Under the pieces are notes generated by a model that was not told where the DNA came from, ran no database searches, and saw only the letters and a list, made by a program, of their open reading frames with translations. Below are positions 31,524-42,862 of a stretch of 64,000 nt of DNA, piece by piece. This DNA comes from Silene conica (lineage: Eukaryota > Streptophyta > Magnoliopsida > Caryophyllales > Caryophyllaceae), in the NCBI GenBank assembly GCA_029255685.2, contig CM055318.2, forward strand, positions 17,985,001 through 18,049,000, written 5' to 3'. Within the stretch, counting starts at the first letter, position 1; each line of letters begins with the position of its first letter. Position numbers and translations under genes: made by a program.

Positions 31524-34453
31524 TGTAAAACCCCTCGCGAAAGCGGAAATATAAACATACAAAAGTACTAAAAATGCAGCGGAATTTAAAACTTTGTTAA
31601 CAACTAAACAACATGCGAGAAGTCTTAAACTGAAACAGAAACTGAAACTGAAACCAAAATAGATAAATAATAGTTCTAAGTACTGAAATGAAATATGTAC
31701 ACAGCCTGGGATGGAACATCCCTACAGGCACCAAAACGTAAAGTTTGAAAGTCTAAGAGTCTAGCTAGGCGATATAAAGGTAAGTCATATGATGACAACA
31801 GGATCATCACTCGCTAGTCCTCTCGTAACCCTGCTCCAACCTGCATGTACCTACATACATGATAACATGTACGCCACAATCAGTGGGGAGTGACTAGAGT
31901 TCTCCTAGCCACCTTTTGTGACAACACGTATCACATAAAACAATACAGAATACTCCAACATATATCAACATGTGAAGCATAAACATCTCATCAATTGATC
32001 TCATATAAACATGCCAACTCTAGTGCACGGCTCTCAACCAACTTCATAAACCGTTAGGAAGGAGAGCCGGTTTCCCTACTGGTTACCCAGTCGGGGGGTC
32101 TTTCAATCCCACTATTTATGAAACCGAACTAAGAGTCATCCAATGCCTTGGATGATCGAACCACAACTTAACAAACAATCATATACTCATCATTATCAAT
32201 ATCTATATCTGACACATACCAACTCAAGGTAAACAGATAAATTCAGCAAGTAAAAGGTTCAGCGGTCAACTTAAGACATAACCTAGTACCAAAACGTTCA
32301 GCAAGTGCAAAGGTTCAGCGGTCAACTTAAGACATAACCCTAACACCAAAACATTCAGCAAGCAAGGACTCAGAGGCCAACTTAAGGCATGGACCTGCCA
32401 ATCAGCAAGACACTAGACTCAGCGGCCAACTTAAGGCATAGACTAGCATCCAAAAGTAAAGGACTCAGAGGCCAGCTTAAGGCATGTCCCTTCACCACAT
32501 CACAAGGTACTAAACTCATAGGCCAACTTAATGCATGTTCTAGCACCAAACATCTGCACCCCGGGCAAGGTGTCAGTTCCTTAGCTACCCCGTTGTGCAG
32601 CTGCTCTACTCGTCAGACTCAGAGGCCAACTTAAGGCATGTTCCAACGCGATCACTATCACACATGTCTGAACTCAGAGGCCAGCTTAAGGCATGTCCCA
32701 GACACGACAAACATACACATATAGGGCTCAGAGGCCAACTTAAGGCATATCCCCATATATGACAAACAACTCACGTATTAAGTTCAGAGGCCAGCTTAAG
32801 ACATAACTTAATACGCATCAATACAATATCAACCAAAGTCTATTAACTAATCTATAGTTCTACTTTTCTTAACCTCTAGTCAACACTCAATTGACCCCGG
32901 GAACTAAGTTGAGGGAGAGCCGGTTTCCCTTTCGGTTACCCGACCGGGGGGGTCTCTATCCTTACTCCATTCCCGAACCCAATAAAATGTTGCCCATCCT
33001 CCGGGGACCTCAAATACATGTCACGGGTATACAAAACGAGTTTCAATCAAAACCGATTAACCGTTTGAAAGTTACGATTAAATTACAAACTCAAAAATAG
33101 CTTACAGGGGTCCCCAGCCGGTCGGCAGGCAGCCGGTCGGCCGGCTGGTGACCCACTCGGCTCCTCTTTCTTTTCGAAATAAAACACACAAGGACTCCCA
33201 GCCGGTCGGCAGGCAGCCGGTCGGCCGGCTGGGAATCCATTCCCTAGCCTTCGCAAACTCGTACACCAACCCACGCGTACTCCCAGCCGGCTGGCAGGCG
33301 GCCGGTCTGCCGGCTGGGCTCCCTTTCTTTCCTATGTTCTTCGCAAAACAACCCAAAACATTACACATGAGACTACCAGCCGGTCGGCAGGCAGCCGGTC
33401 GGCCGGCTGGCAGTCCTAAGGCTAATTTTCCTAAAAACTCATAAAACACGAAATAGCACTCCCAGCCGGTCGACCGGCGGCCGGTCGGTCGACCGGCTCA
33501 GAGAGCCTGATACGAAAATCGCAAACTCAGCCTTCTTCAAAACTCAATCATTCGACACCAAAACTTGCACAACGATTCATGTGATGTTTACACAACAATA
33601 TCAAACGCCAAATACTACCAATCTATCAGCAAGTAAGTCCCATAACAATCCTCAAATGAATTTAATAAGTATCCGTCGCAAAATGCGAAAAACTGAAAAT
33701 GAACTTAGGAACACATAACAACCACTTAAAGCATGAATTCTTCATAACAACATCATCCTAAACATATTACTAAGTCCTTTGATCAATATATACCAACAAA
33801 ACAGAAATCAACACAAGAATCACAACAAACATGCTAATATACACATAAAGGCCGAGTTTCTCATTATCGTCACCTTTCAAGCTAATCCGGCTAAAGATCC
33901 TCCTCAACTATGTAGCTATCGATCTCTGGATCCTCTAAGCCAACACCTAAAAGCATAGAAAACGGATTTTAAGCACTTAAAACGGAATTAAGAAAAAACA
34001 GCCCAATTTTCGAGTGAAAGGATTTACAAAAAGAAAGTGATAGATGGCTTGGAAATTGAATGAGGAATCCGAAAATGTCGTTGTTACCTCGATTCGAGTA
34101 CCGGATGATGAAGAATTTCTCAAAAGAAGGAGGAATAAAATGGAGGTTTATGAGGTTTGTGTTTACTGTAAAAATGTTGATGGTGATGAGGAAAGTGTCG
34201 ATGGAAAGGGTTTTATGGGGGTTTTATGGACTGTCCTTTCCGAGTCAATTAAGTGGGTCGGACACTTGAACGGATATTTATGATACGAGTTTAAGTTTAC
34301 CAAGTAGTATTCGTCTTAAGGACTTAAGGTTCTTAAGACGGATCTTACTAATTAAATTAAAACCTTTCACAATAAATTATTAAAATATTATTTTATTACT
34401 TACAATAATTTAAAACGCTTAAATTAGATTTTACGAAAATACGGGATGTTACA
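31524..34453 (-). repeat. Tekay 5' LTR
   Basis: 2930 bp, the partner of 23922-26853. It carries the same spaced direct repeats (32257-32807) and palindrome array (33113-33497). In the last block of this copy the final motif reads GGTCGACCGG, closer to a perfect palindrome than in the 3' LTR. Confidence 0.94.
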
Positions 34454-35060
34454 AGGTTGATGTGCAGGTCTTTGGGACTGCACTTCAGTAAGTATTGCAG
34501 GTCGTGTTAGGTAGGTAATGGAAGCCAACCAATGCGTGAAGGAAATAAGAGGTAGCAGTTGATAGTTGCCACAGATTCAGCTTATTGGGCTGGTCTGTTG
34601 CAGCATCGTGTACCAGGAAGATGTGCAGCTGAATGAGGCGTCTTCTCGTGTAAATGAATATGCAGTTCATTCTGTGGAAAGCTGGGGTGTGGGACGGTGC
34701 AGCTGTTATTGTTGCGTGCACATGACATCTGATCGTACCCAGCAATGCGTGAATTAGGAATAAGGGCTGCTGCCAATCTCGAATCTGAAGTTGTCGGCAC
34801 GTGGCTTCGAGAAGCTGTTGCATCAGAGATGTGTTTCACAAGGCTGAGCTTTAGAATAGATTTTTTTATGTCTATATTCTATTTCCTTGTAATTGAATTC
34901 GGTTTTTGATATATATACTAGCTAATGGTACCTTGCAGAATCATAATTTTCCGTCTTTTTTTTTATTTTTGTTAGTTGTTGTATGTACTTGGTGTTTGGA
35001 TGATGTAAGTCACTAATTTTCTTATCTTTTTAAATTTAATACTTACTCGCTTTTTCACAG

Positions 35061-35149
35061 GGGATTCGGTAAAATCTGGCAGGAGTATTTCGGTACAAGC
35101 AGAAGAATCCATTCGCCTTGACCCTATATTCTTAGCAGCTAAAAGATGA
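35061..35149 (+). pseudogene. Captured terminal exon, plus strand
   Basis: A strong acceptor (cgctttttcacag) at 35048-35060 is followed by an open phase-2 exon ending in TGA at 35147. The peptide includes DSVKSGRSISVQAEESIRLD and ends PIFLAAKR. It lies in the right part of CACTA-2, on the strand opposite the other captured exons. No family was recognised. It may be the last exon of another captured gene or a hypothetical CACTA gene. Confidence 0.45.
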
Positions 35150-35794
35150 GCTGCACATTATAACTTTTTATTTGACTGAAATTTGGAAGCGATTTGTACA
35201 TGGAGCCCTTAGCATACCTAATTTTAAAAGTTTCAATAATAATGAAAATGTGTTTTTGATGATATTATATGGGTAAATGTCAAACCTGAACTAAATTAAA
35301 ATTAAATAACATGAATAAAAATTATGAATTGATAGGATCTTAATTAACTAAACCGGGATATTTTATTTATAGTGCTTTTTTGTCGGGCTTGTTGCGCAGT
35401 TTAATAAATTGAGTAACTAACTAAGTAGCTTTGAAATTACGAAATTGTCATTACATAATTAAACTTATACTTAAAGTAAAGCAGCATTCATCGAAAATAA
35501 AGCAAAATAAATTGTTAAACAACAATCATTTATTCATATAATCATATTCATGTTCACGTGAGTAGTGTTATGTAAGGTTTTACTCAGTCAAGCAAAATAG
35601 TAGAGCTATATATAAATTGCACAAATTCTCACTTGTGACAGACTAAATCCAATAATAAGAACAATCATAATAAGATCATTTACGTCAATAGTGAAGTACA
35701 TTAAGTACGAATATTGTTCACATCTCGCAATAATACGGCGCAATCATCTTGATGTCACAGTACACACAATGTTGCAGTAATAATTTTGTACTAT

Positions 35795-36310
35795 TATTTG
35801 TTATCATATCAAAAATATTAGTCACGGTCCAGTGCGTAGCTAAGAGCAATAATTAGTCACGAGTCATTTACTTGTAACAATAAATCACAATTAGCGACGG
35901 TAAGAATTCATTATGTGGCTAAGAGCAATATAGTCACGGATAATTTAGTTGTGACAATAAATCATAATTAGTCACGTTAAGAATTCAGGGTGGCTAAGCA
36001 CATTAATTGGTCACGGTTAACTTACCTGTGACAATAAATCATAATTAGCCACGACATTGTGGCTAAAAATAATTATTAGCCACGTTCGTGACTTGATGCG
36101 TGACTAAACACATTTATTAGCCACGGTCATGGCTTAATTCGTGACTAAAAACAATTATTTGTCACGGATATATTTTCCCGTGACATAAATTTTTTTACCA
36201 ATTAATTTTGAAGGAAGGGGATTTTTTTTCTCGTGACTAAGCAAATTTAGGTCACGAATTATGAATTCCCGTGACATAAATCGTGGCGCAAGTGCCATTT
36301 TGTTGTAGTG
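35795..36310. repeat. CACTA-2 right subterminal repeats and terminal inverted repeat
   Basis: About twenty copies of gtggctaa/tagtcacg-like words in both orientations lead to the 29-bp inverted repeat at 36282-36310. This mirrors the left end and fixes the element boundary. Confidence 0.85.
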
Positions 36311-36313
36311 CTC

Positions 36314-36827
36314 CTTGATTCATACTTATCAAATCAGGAAGCACCATTGAGAGCCTATTACATATGAGCTTAGTAATGCATTTATATAACACATTACAAC
36401 ATGCAATAGGTCTAAATTGTGTCACCTGAGTTGGCATCTGACATTTTGGTATAAGAGTAAGTATGGTAGCATTCAATTGCTTCAGTAATTTCCCAGTGAT
36501 AAAAACATCCTTCACAGCCTTACAGACTTCATCCCCAATGATATTCCATGAGTCCTTAAAGAAAGCACTGAAATACCCATCAGGCCCAGGTGCTTTATGA
36601 TCAAGAAAGGCAAAAATTGCAGCCTTAATCTCAGCATCAGTGACTACCTTCATCAATAGATCCTCATGTCTTGCAGTGCACACTAGCCCAGTGTTAATAA
36701 TGCTCACATTCACTGCTTGAGTTCTTACCTCCTCCCCTAGTAATTTCTTATAAAATTCCAAAAACACTCCTTGAATAGCCTCTGGATCATCAAACTCTAC
36801 CCCAGCACTATCCTTAATTGATAACAC
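36314..36827 (-). pseudogene. LINE reverse transcriptase, N-terminal part
   Basis: Non-LTR reverse transcriptase start motifs: DHKAPGPDGYFSAFFKDSW, ILTLIPKC, TQFRPIACCNVLYKCITKLI and NRL. The frame runs into the CACTA-2 end at 36313 just after SMNQGA, and the continuing palm domain is at 19555. Upstream of 36827 the same reading extends to about 36977 (with KTTWMKEGDSNLKYFH) but is broken by stops. It is part of the same dead LINE. Confidence 0.87.
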
Positions 36828-36977
36828 CTAATTTCTTGCAAAATGTTTCTTTATAACTCCATGGAAATACTTTAAATTACTGTCCCCTTCTTTCATCCAA
36901 GTAGTTTTAGCCTTCTGCTGCAAAAACAAATTACAGCCATACTGCCTCTCCTTATATTTGTCTATAGCCTCTTGCTC

Positions 36978-37838
36978 TCATCTGATCAAATCTTCATCAC
37001 CCAAGTTCTGAGAAATAGATATTTGTATCTTATGCACCTCATCCAGGGCTTGAGTAGTCTGATGTTCAATGTTCTCAAAGTGAGAGTGATTAAACTCTTT
37101 CAGATGCCTTTTCAATAACTTCATTCTCCTAGTCAGACAAAACATCTTAGTACCATGTACATCCTCATTCCACCAGTCTCTCAGTTTCCCTTCATACTCC
37201 TTAGACTTGCCCCACATATTGATATATTTAAAGGGCCTTTTATGCTGCTTCATCTCAATTCTACTTTTAATGATGCAAGGATGGTGATCAAAGTCACCTT
37301 CAGGTAAAAAATGTGCATACATATCACTCATTCTCCTACTCCAACCTTCATTGATTAAAGTCCTATCCAACCTACTATAAGATCTTGTGCTTGGTTCTTG
37401 CTTGTTATTCCAGGTGAAAAACGAGCCAGAAGCCAAACTATCAAACAACTCACAGTAAGCTAAACAGCTTTTGAAATCATTGATTTCAGCATCAATACAG
37501 TTTCCCCCCAACCTTTCAGAATGATCAATAACAGTGTTGAAGTCCCCACACACTAGCCAAGGACCATCCATACTATCAGCAATACTTCTCAACTGATTCC
37601 ATAAATCATGCCTAGCCTCAACAACATTAAAGGCATAAACCATGGACATCCAGAATTCAGAACTAGTAGCAATTTCAGTTACCTTCATATGTATTAGTTG
37701 GGCAGAATAATTCAGAAACTCAACATGAAAAATATTAGGATTCCAAAGAACCCAAATCCTACCTCCTTTATGCCACCTATTATTAGTTGATAAACTCCAA
37801 CCATCCATTAAGATACCATTCAAACAATTTAGAGACAT
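36978..37838 (-). pseudogene. LINE endonuclease domain (5'-truncated)
   Basis: A 286-residue frame with the exonuclease-endonuclease-phosphatase fold of L1 endonucleases: RRIWVLWNP-like (GGRIWVLWNP), GPWLVCGDFNTVID, FTWNNKQ, SYSRLDRTLINEGW and LPEGDFDHHPCII with the catalytic-type D and H pairs. The true N-terminus is missing, because the LINE 5' end (about 37863) is only 25 bp upstream. The frame ends at a TGA near 36976 inside otherwise continuous homology. It would nick target DNA in an intact element. Confidence 0.85.
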
Positions 37839-37871
37839 AGATTTAATCTTTGTCTCAAGGAGCCGATTTCC

Positions 37872-38098
37872 TTTTTTCTTTTAATTCAATCCTTATTAAA
37901 TTAAAACATTTACAAATTTATTATTTTGTTATTTTAACTGTTTAAGACAACAACAACAATAAATCAAAAAGAAAACGACGAACGGGAAAAAAACTGTCTC
38001 GGCTGAAACAATATACACGGCTAGAAATTTTTTTTTCTCTTTAAATTTTCTCAAAACGTTTATGAAAATCATACAAAAATAAAATTTGTAAGCCTTAG
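37872..38098 (-). other. Copia-II leader remnant
   Basis: AT-rich sequence between the LINE 5' end and the Copia-II primer-binding site. No gene is seen. It should have been continuous with 16858-17731 before the LINE insertion. Confidence 0.45.
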
Positions 38099-38110
38099 GC
38101 TCTGATACCA
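38099..38110 (-). other. Copia-II primer-binding site
   Basis: TGGTATCAGAGC on the minus strand, two bases from the LTR at 38113; initiator-Met type. Confidence 0.85.
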
Positions 38111-38112
38111 CT

Positions 38113-39148
38113 TGTGGGAAAATATCCGTATATATTCTCAATACTTTATATGCAGGATTAAAACAAATTTATAGTGTATGATTAAAAGTCATAACGAAGA
38201 ACAAGATACAAAGATAGGGATCAAGAATTAACTTTCTGTCCTTACAAAGGCCTAAGATCAGATATCAAAACAGATATCCTCCTAATCGTTGCACCCAAGA
38301 TGTTCCAAGAAATACCCCTTCTTGAGCTAGAAACTACAAAATTACCTTTAATTTTGTGTAAGATGAAAGCGAGAGAGAGAGAGAGAGAGGGAGTATGTAT
38401 GTCGTGTAACTCGTACCGCATAGGGGGGCGTGCCATGTGCTATTTATAGGGGTGGTGTTTGATAGTCTGTATATCTCTTAACCACGCTACCTAGTTTAAT
38501 TAGATAGGATAATCAAGTCCGTATTTGATTCTACCTAAACTTACTACATAAACAAATAAAAAACTCTATCTTATGGCACTACCTATCTGACCGAAAATAC
38601 TCCCAACTGGCCAAAAAATTTATCTGTTTCGGCCTTAGTAACCATTTTTATATTTACTTAAATTCGGTTATTAAGCTCTCTTTTGCGTAATGTTTTATCT
38701 CATAAATATCGTATATTTATAATCTAAACAATTTAATATAACATTTTATATTTAACTGAATCATTTAATCCTTATTAAATGATTTCATTACACAGTAATT
38801 AAATATAACATTTTACATTTAATCACGAATTAACATTTTAATTCGTCTTAGCTAAAATTATTTAATCAGTATTAAATAATTAAATCATCATTACATTGAC
38901 TAACCGTTTAGTCGTATAGGGTATCAATATGATTACATTTTCATCTAATATAATCAAATCTCTCATATTCCATCCTTTAGGTGTGACTCTTAGGGACCAG
39001 TTGATTACCGCCATATGTATAACAATAACGTCAAACTTTCTAGCAAGCCAACCGTTATTGATAAACGTGAATCAACTGGCTAAAATACAAAGTATACCAT
39101 GTGTTCCTTTAAGAGATACACTAACTGTTGAGGACACTAGCTCCAACA
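38113..39148 (-). repeat. Copia-II 5' LTR
   Basis: 1036 bp with ends TGTGGGAAAATA..CTCCAACA in plus-strand view. On the element strand it starts TGTTGGAGCTAGTGTCCTC, like many plant copia LTRs, but is diverged from Copia-I. It includes a short (ga)n run at about 38370-38389. It is the only well-preserved part of Copia-II in this window. Confidence 0.8.
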
Positions 39149-39869
39149 ATCAGAACGGAGCCAAAAAACCAACAGAAATAGCGGGCGAGATCAATCAAAA
39201 GACGGTCGCATCTTAGATTAAGCATGAAACAATCGCCGAAGACAGGTTAAAAGGGAACCCATCTCCGGCGAGAGGAAGGAGAAGCAACGGGAAGGAGTGA
39301 GTAGATGGGATGCGGCGGTGACGTCAAAAATTAGGGTTTTTTTTGTTTTTGTGTTTTTAGAGAGAAGTGGGAGCTTTATTTTTTTAGAGAGACGGTGTGA
39401 ATGATAAATCTATAGTTGAGAGTCGATTAACTAAATATATATATACTCTAATTAATCAACAAGGCATTAGGATTGCACATTCATAACAACGACAATCATT
39501 AATTCAACAATGAACAACACGCAACAAACAACAATAACAGTGAGAACAGTACGCAGCAGTAACTAATAACAATAACATTTGACAACCACGGGCAGCAACA
39601 GTTACCAACAACATAGCAGTGTAACAACAATAAAACCATAACGAAACAGCGGTGAAACGGTAGCAGCACAACAGCAAAACGACAACCCAACGACAACACA
39701 AAATAACAGCGAAATCAGCCACAAAACAGTAGCAAACTACCACACAACAGTAGCACAACAACCAGTATGTGAGCAACGCAACAACACTACAGCAGCATTA
39801 ATCGACAACAGTTCAACAACCATCTAAACTACGACTAACCAACAGCCTAGCAGCAGTGCAATAACAGTA
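39149..39869. other. Unassigned region with a CAA/CAG-rich low-complexity stretch
   Basis: 39149-39420 is ordinary-looking DNA with gene-like composition (agaggaaggagaagcaacgg, ..attagggtttt) but no supported exon. 39480-39868 is an imperfect aacaacagc/acaacagta low-complexity tract. Minus-strand open frames across it are artefacts of the repeat. Confidence 0.5.
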
Positions 39870-39878
39870 TGATACGAT

Positions 39879-41404
39879 TGATACGTGCAATTTATATAGA
39901 CTTTGCAGGTCTATTTTGCACGCATCTTCATGCATTTTCATATGTTTTATGCGCTATTTTGCCCCTATTTTGCTTCTTTGTGTATTTCTTGTTGTTTTGC
40001 AGGAAAATATGTAAAAGTCGCGAAAACCATGCCTTTTTGTCGGAATTAAGCTATGTTTAGAAGATGGAAGTTGGAATAGGACTTACAAGCATTGGAAAGC
40101 GTCAATCATCCAAGTGAAAAGCTATTTAAGGTGCGCACAATGGAGAAAGGAAGCTAAACAAGCAAAGAAGAACTTCAATTTGCTAGTACCTACTTTGGAG
40201 AGCCATATCTCGAGTTCTACAACAGATAATCATGTGATTCCAATTGCAGTGAAATTTTGTCCTCTTAGCTTTCCAACGCCATCAAAAACGCTTCATTTGA
40301 ATGAGTAACGAAGAAATGACAGCCATTTGAAGTTCAGTGCGCAGTGCAGGAAATACGCGCTGAGAAGTACTCGATCGAGGAGTTCTCAGAGGGAAAGTGC
40401 TCGATCGAGGGTTACTTTGCTCGATCGCGTATTTACCAGAGAGAAATTTGTTCGATCGAGTACTTGCCTTACTCGATCGATGGCTTTTTGGAGATTTTTA
40501 CTCGATCGAGTGAAATTGGAGCTCGATCGAGTAATCCACTAATGGGCCTTAGCTTTTACGTTGGACTTTAGGTTAAAATATTGAGATAGTTGATTTTTCT
40601 TATAAAAGGAGGTCAACTTCACATCTCATATTTATCCATCATTAGTCAGTTTCCACATTTTGTAGTTTTCTTTTATGCTCTTCTGTAGAGAGGAGACGGA
40701 GGAAACTCCGTTCTCCTTTCCTTTTGCATTTTCCAGATCTGAATTTCTCCCTTAATGCTATTCGGTAATTTTCATTCTAGTTTTCTTTTAATCCTTATTT
40801 CTTTTATGTTTTGCTTATCTTAATTTATGCGTAGGTAGTTTTCCTTGCTAAGACTTAGGGGATCTGTAATTATGAAAGTTAGTAATTGAGTTTTATGATT
40901 ATGCTCATATAATTCTTGTTGTCACTTGCTACATATAATAGCGACTAGTTACTTGAGTCGACGCATTTGATTAAGTTGATTCGGTAAACCTTGACCTGGA
41001 CCGAAAGGTTGGAAAGGTGAGACCTTTAGTAACACATTAGGACCGTAGTTAGGGCGAAAGCTAAGCTAATGTTGTTTTAGGGTGAATGGAGACCGAAAGG
41101 AGATATTCGATACCCCATGGATTATATTTAAATCGTTTAATCTAAAAACTGATTACTAGGCTTAATTAATTATGGTGAACCGGTTGTCTTAGCTATTTCT
41201 TTCCCTTGGTATATTTTCATTTCTTTTCTCTCTTTTATTTCTTGCCAGTAGTTTTAGGTTATAAACCCCTAAAAACCCCCTTTGTGACGGATAGACGAAC
41301 CCTAGAACAGATACCTTGCCTCCCTGTGGAGATCGACCCTACTTACCGCTGACTTCTGTTAGTAGTACTTAGGTATTTATTTTTGGTACCAAACGACTGT
41401 ATCA
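39879..41404 (+). repeat. Athila-2 5' LTR
   Basis: Starts TGATACGTGCAATTT and ends CGACTGTATCA. Contains seven TCGATCGA-type palindromes at 40371-40530. Confidence 0.93.
40371..40530. repeat. TCGATCGA array in Athila-2 LTR
   Basis: Copies start at 40371, 40401, 40421, 40452, 40473, 40502 and 40523, so the spacings are 30, 20, 31, 21, 29 and 21 bp. The same array is at about 45163-45322 in the 3' LTR. Most copies extend to CTCGATCGAG. Confidence 0.92.
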
Positions 41405-41409
41405 AATTT

Positions 41410-41427
41410 CTGCGCCGTTGCCGGGGA
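41410..41427 (+). other. Athila-2 primer-binding site
   Basis: CTGCGCCGTTGCCGGGGA lies five bases after the LTR. It differs from the Athila-1 site at one position. Confidence 0.8.
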
Positions 41428-41557
41428 GGCAATTGCCCTATCTGTTTTTTGTTTCCTTTATTTCCTTTCGTCTCAGGGAATTTTATTCCCTGAGGCAGTT
41501 TTATTTTCTTCTTTAGTGTTGTTTTGATAGGTCCTACAGGTCCTATCAGCGGTACTT

Positions 41558-41920
41558 TTGGAGAGACCATCTACGTTCCGTTCACCGGAGCCCCAGATGG
41601 CATTTTGTGAGAGATGTGGTACTGAGGGACACGAGGCAGTTTACTGTTTCGCAGCTAGTGGTCAAGTTTATGCCTATCAACGACATAAGCAAAGTCAATA
41701 TGCTCCAATCCCACCCCGTAGTCATACACCGTCACATCCGTACTATCAACGAGGCTTTCAAGAGCCCTCCTATAATTTTTCGCCGCCACAACAACAAAAC
41801 CCACCTCCCGCTGATCACCATGAAGAGTTGAATGAACTGAAATTGTTAATAGCGTCGCTTTCTCTTCAGTTGCAGCGATCTGAAGAATTGCGAAATGCAC
41901 GGGTCTTATACAAGAAGTAG
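41558..41920 (+). pseudogene. Athila-2 gag fragment with CCHC knuckle
   Basis: A 120-residue frame with CERCGTEGHEAVYC (CX2CX4HX4C) near the start, then a proline/glutamine-rich linker. It aligns in order with residues 357-480 of the Athila-1 Gag. The capsid-like region that should precede the knuckle is absent. The frame stops at 41918 and the homology continues in the next ORF in another frame. Confidence 0.75.
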
Positions 41921-41925
41921 CTCAA

Positions 41926-42687
41926 ATGACAACCGGGCTAGAGAAAGACGCGTGTGGTTCAGATATCGAGGAAGTCTTGAACGTCGCTGCACATGACCAG
42001 TTCGCCCACAACAACTTATATGACCAGTCGAACGAATCAGCGGAGGAAGAGGACGATCGAGCATGTTACAGTACTCGATCAAGCACTTTTGATGAGGGTT
42101 TTACTCGATCGAGTAACTGGTTTACTCGATCGAGGGGTTATGTTGATGAGGTTACTCGATCGAGCTATGCTTTTATTCGATCGAGTGATCATGGTGAAGA
42201 ATTAACTTCATCGAGTAACCTTGTTACTCGATCGAGCACAGTAACTGAAGACAGCGATGATTTGGCACAAGATTCTGTCCCGGCTAGCAATGAGAAGGTA
42301 AACGAGGATCATTCCTGTTCGATAGAAGGTACTATCATTCCTTTTGTTGATTTTGGTGAGATTTGTTGTACACCTTCCGTTAAATTTTCTACTATTGTTG
42401 ATTTAACGCCTCCGCCCCAGTTTGGGAGCAATTTGGAGGAACATTGTATTATTTCTTCTTGTACAGGTCTAGAAAGGTTGAAGGACCCGAGAGGGGGATC
42501 GAAAGATTCCATCCCGCCAAAGAAGAAAGTGCGCAAAAGAATCGATGGAAGTGCACTCTACGCTGCGATAAATCGTTGCCCTGATGTTGCTGTGATTAGG
42601 AGCACGATAGTGAAGCTCCTAATAGCTGAAATAACTGCATTCAGTCAGAAGCCTACCTGGAGGCCATTACTTTTTGGTTGTAGATGA
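41926..42687 (+). pseudogene. Athila-2 gag C-terminal part with TRSS repeats
   Basis: A 253-residue frame. Residues 46-110 contain seven TRSS-like units encoded by ACTCGATCGAGT. The C-terminal part has TPPPQFGSN and CTGLERLKDPRGG, matching TPPPQSGSN and GTGLGKPKEKE near the end of the Athila-1 Gag-protease. The protease between them is missing. The peptide repeats are in frame only because the 21- and 30-bp spacings are multiples of three. It is probably not functional by itself. Confidence 0.75.
42075..42235 (+). repeat. TCGATCGA array inside Athila-2 gag
   Basis: Copies (some with one or two changes) start at 42075, 42105, 42126, 42156, 42177, 42207 and 42228. The spacings are 30, 21, 30, 21, 30 and 21 bp, a strict alternation with a 51-bp period. 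Confidence 0.92.
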
Positions 42688-42862
42688 AAAAGGTCAAGCT
42701 GGGACCAACTGAAACTAGCGCTACCCGGGAGGCAACCCGGATTTTATTTTTTCTGTTTTTGTTAATTTTCGAACAATTTTTCTGTTTTACTACTTTAAAA
42801 CTGTGGTTGATGTAGAATTTCGTCCTAAAGTTTTTGTCGAAAGCTGTTAAACTGTAATTTGG

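Larger units (their letters stand above)
23922..34453 (-). mobile_element. Tekay-type Ty3/gypsy chromovirus, structurally intact
   Basis: A complete 10.5-kb minus-strand element flanked by the duplication aggtt (23917-23921 and 34454-34458). The LTRs are 2932 and 2930 bp and differ by roughly 1% by eye. The PBS is the initiator-Met type at 31510-31521, and a G-rich polypurine tract adjoins the 3' LTR. A single uninterrupted 1478-codon gag-pol frame contains every enzyme plus a C-terminal chromodomain-like segment. It sits inside CACTA-2. It is potentially autonomous. Confidence 0.95.
19559..36310. mobile_element. CACTA-2: 16.75-kb CACTA element carrying host exons, with nested Tekay
   Basis: The ends are perfect 29-bp inverted repeats (start CACTACAACAAAATGGCACT). 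They are flanked by the 3-bp duplication ctc at 19556-19558 and 36311-36313. Subterminal zones at both ends are packed with gtggctaaa/cacg repeats. No transposase similarity was found in the roughly 6.2 kb that is not Tekay. Instead there are exon-like pieces with good splice borders (20215-20361, 21401-21454, 22687-22755, 35061-35149). The Tekay element at 23922-34453 was inserted later. CACTA-2 itself landed in the LINE reverse transcriptase. It looks like a gene-capturing non-autonomous CACTA. Confidence 0.92.
17740..37863 (-). mobile_element. L1-type LINE, 5'-truncated, split by CACTA-2
   Basis: A minus-strand non-LTR retrotransposon. Its A-rich 3' tail (GAAAAA repeats on the element strand) ends at about 17740 and its 5' end is near 37863. 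The word cgatttcc followed by T/C-rich sequence flanks both sides (17732-17739 and 37864-37871), a plausible target-site duplication. In order from the 5' end come an endonuclease, a reverse transcriptase and a zf-RVT C-terminus. The reverse transcriptase frame is interrupted at 36313 and resumes at 19558, exactly at the ends of CACTA-2. The coding region has internal stops, so it is dead. Confidence 0.82.

Noticed and set aside
39149..39420. Host gene first exon (agaggaaggagaagcaacgg region)
   Set aside because: Composition is gene-like, but no open frame with a start, splice site or homology could be supported.
39504..39776. Cys/Val/Leu-rich minus-strand frames
   Set aside because: Artefact of the aacaacagc low-complexity tract.
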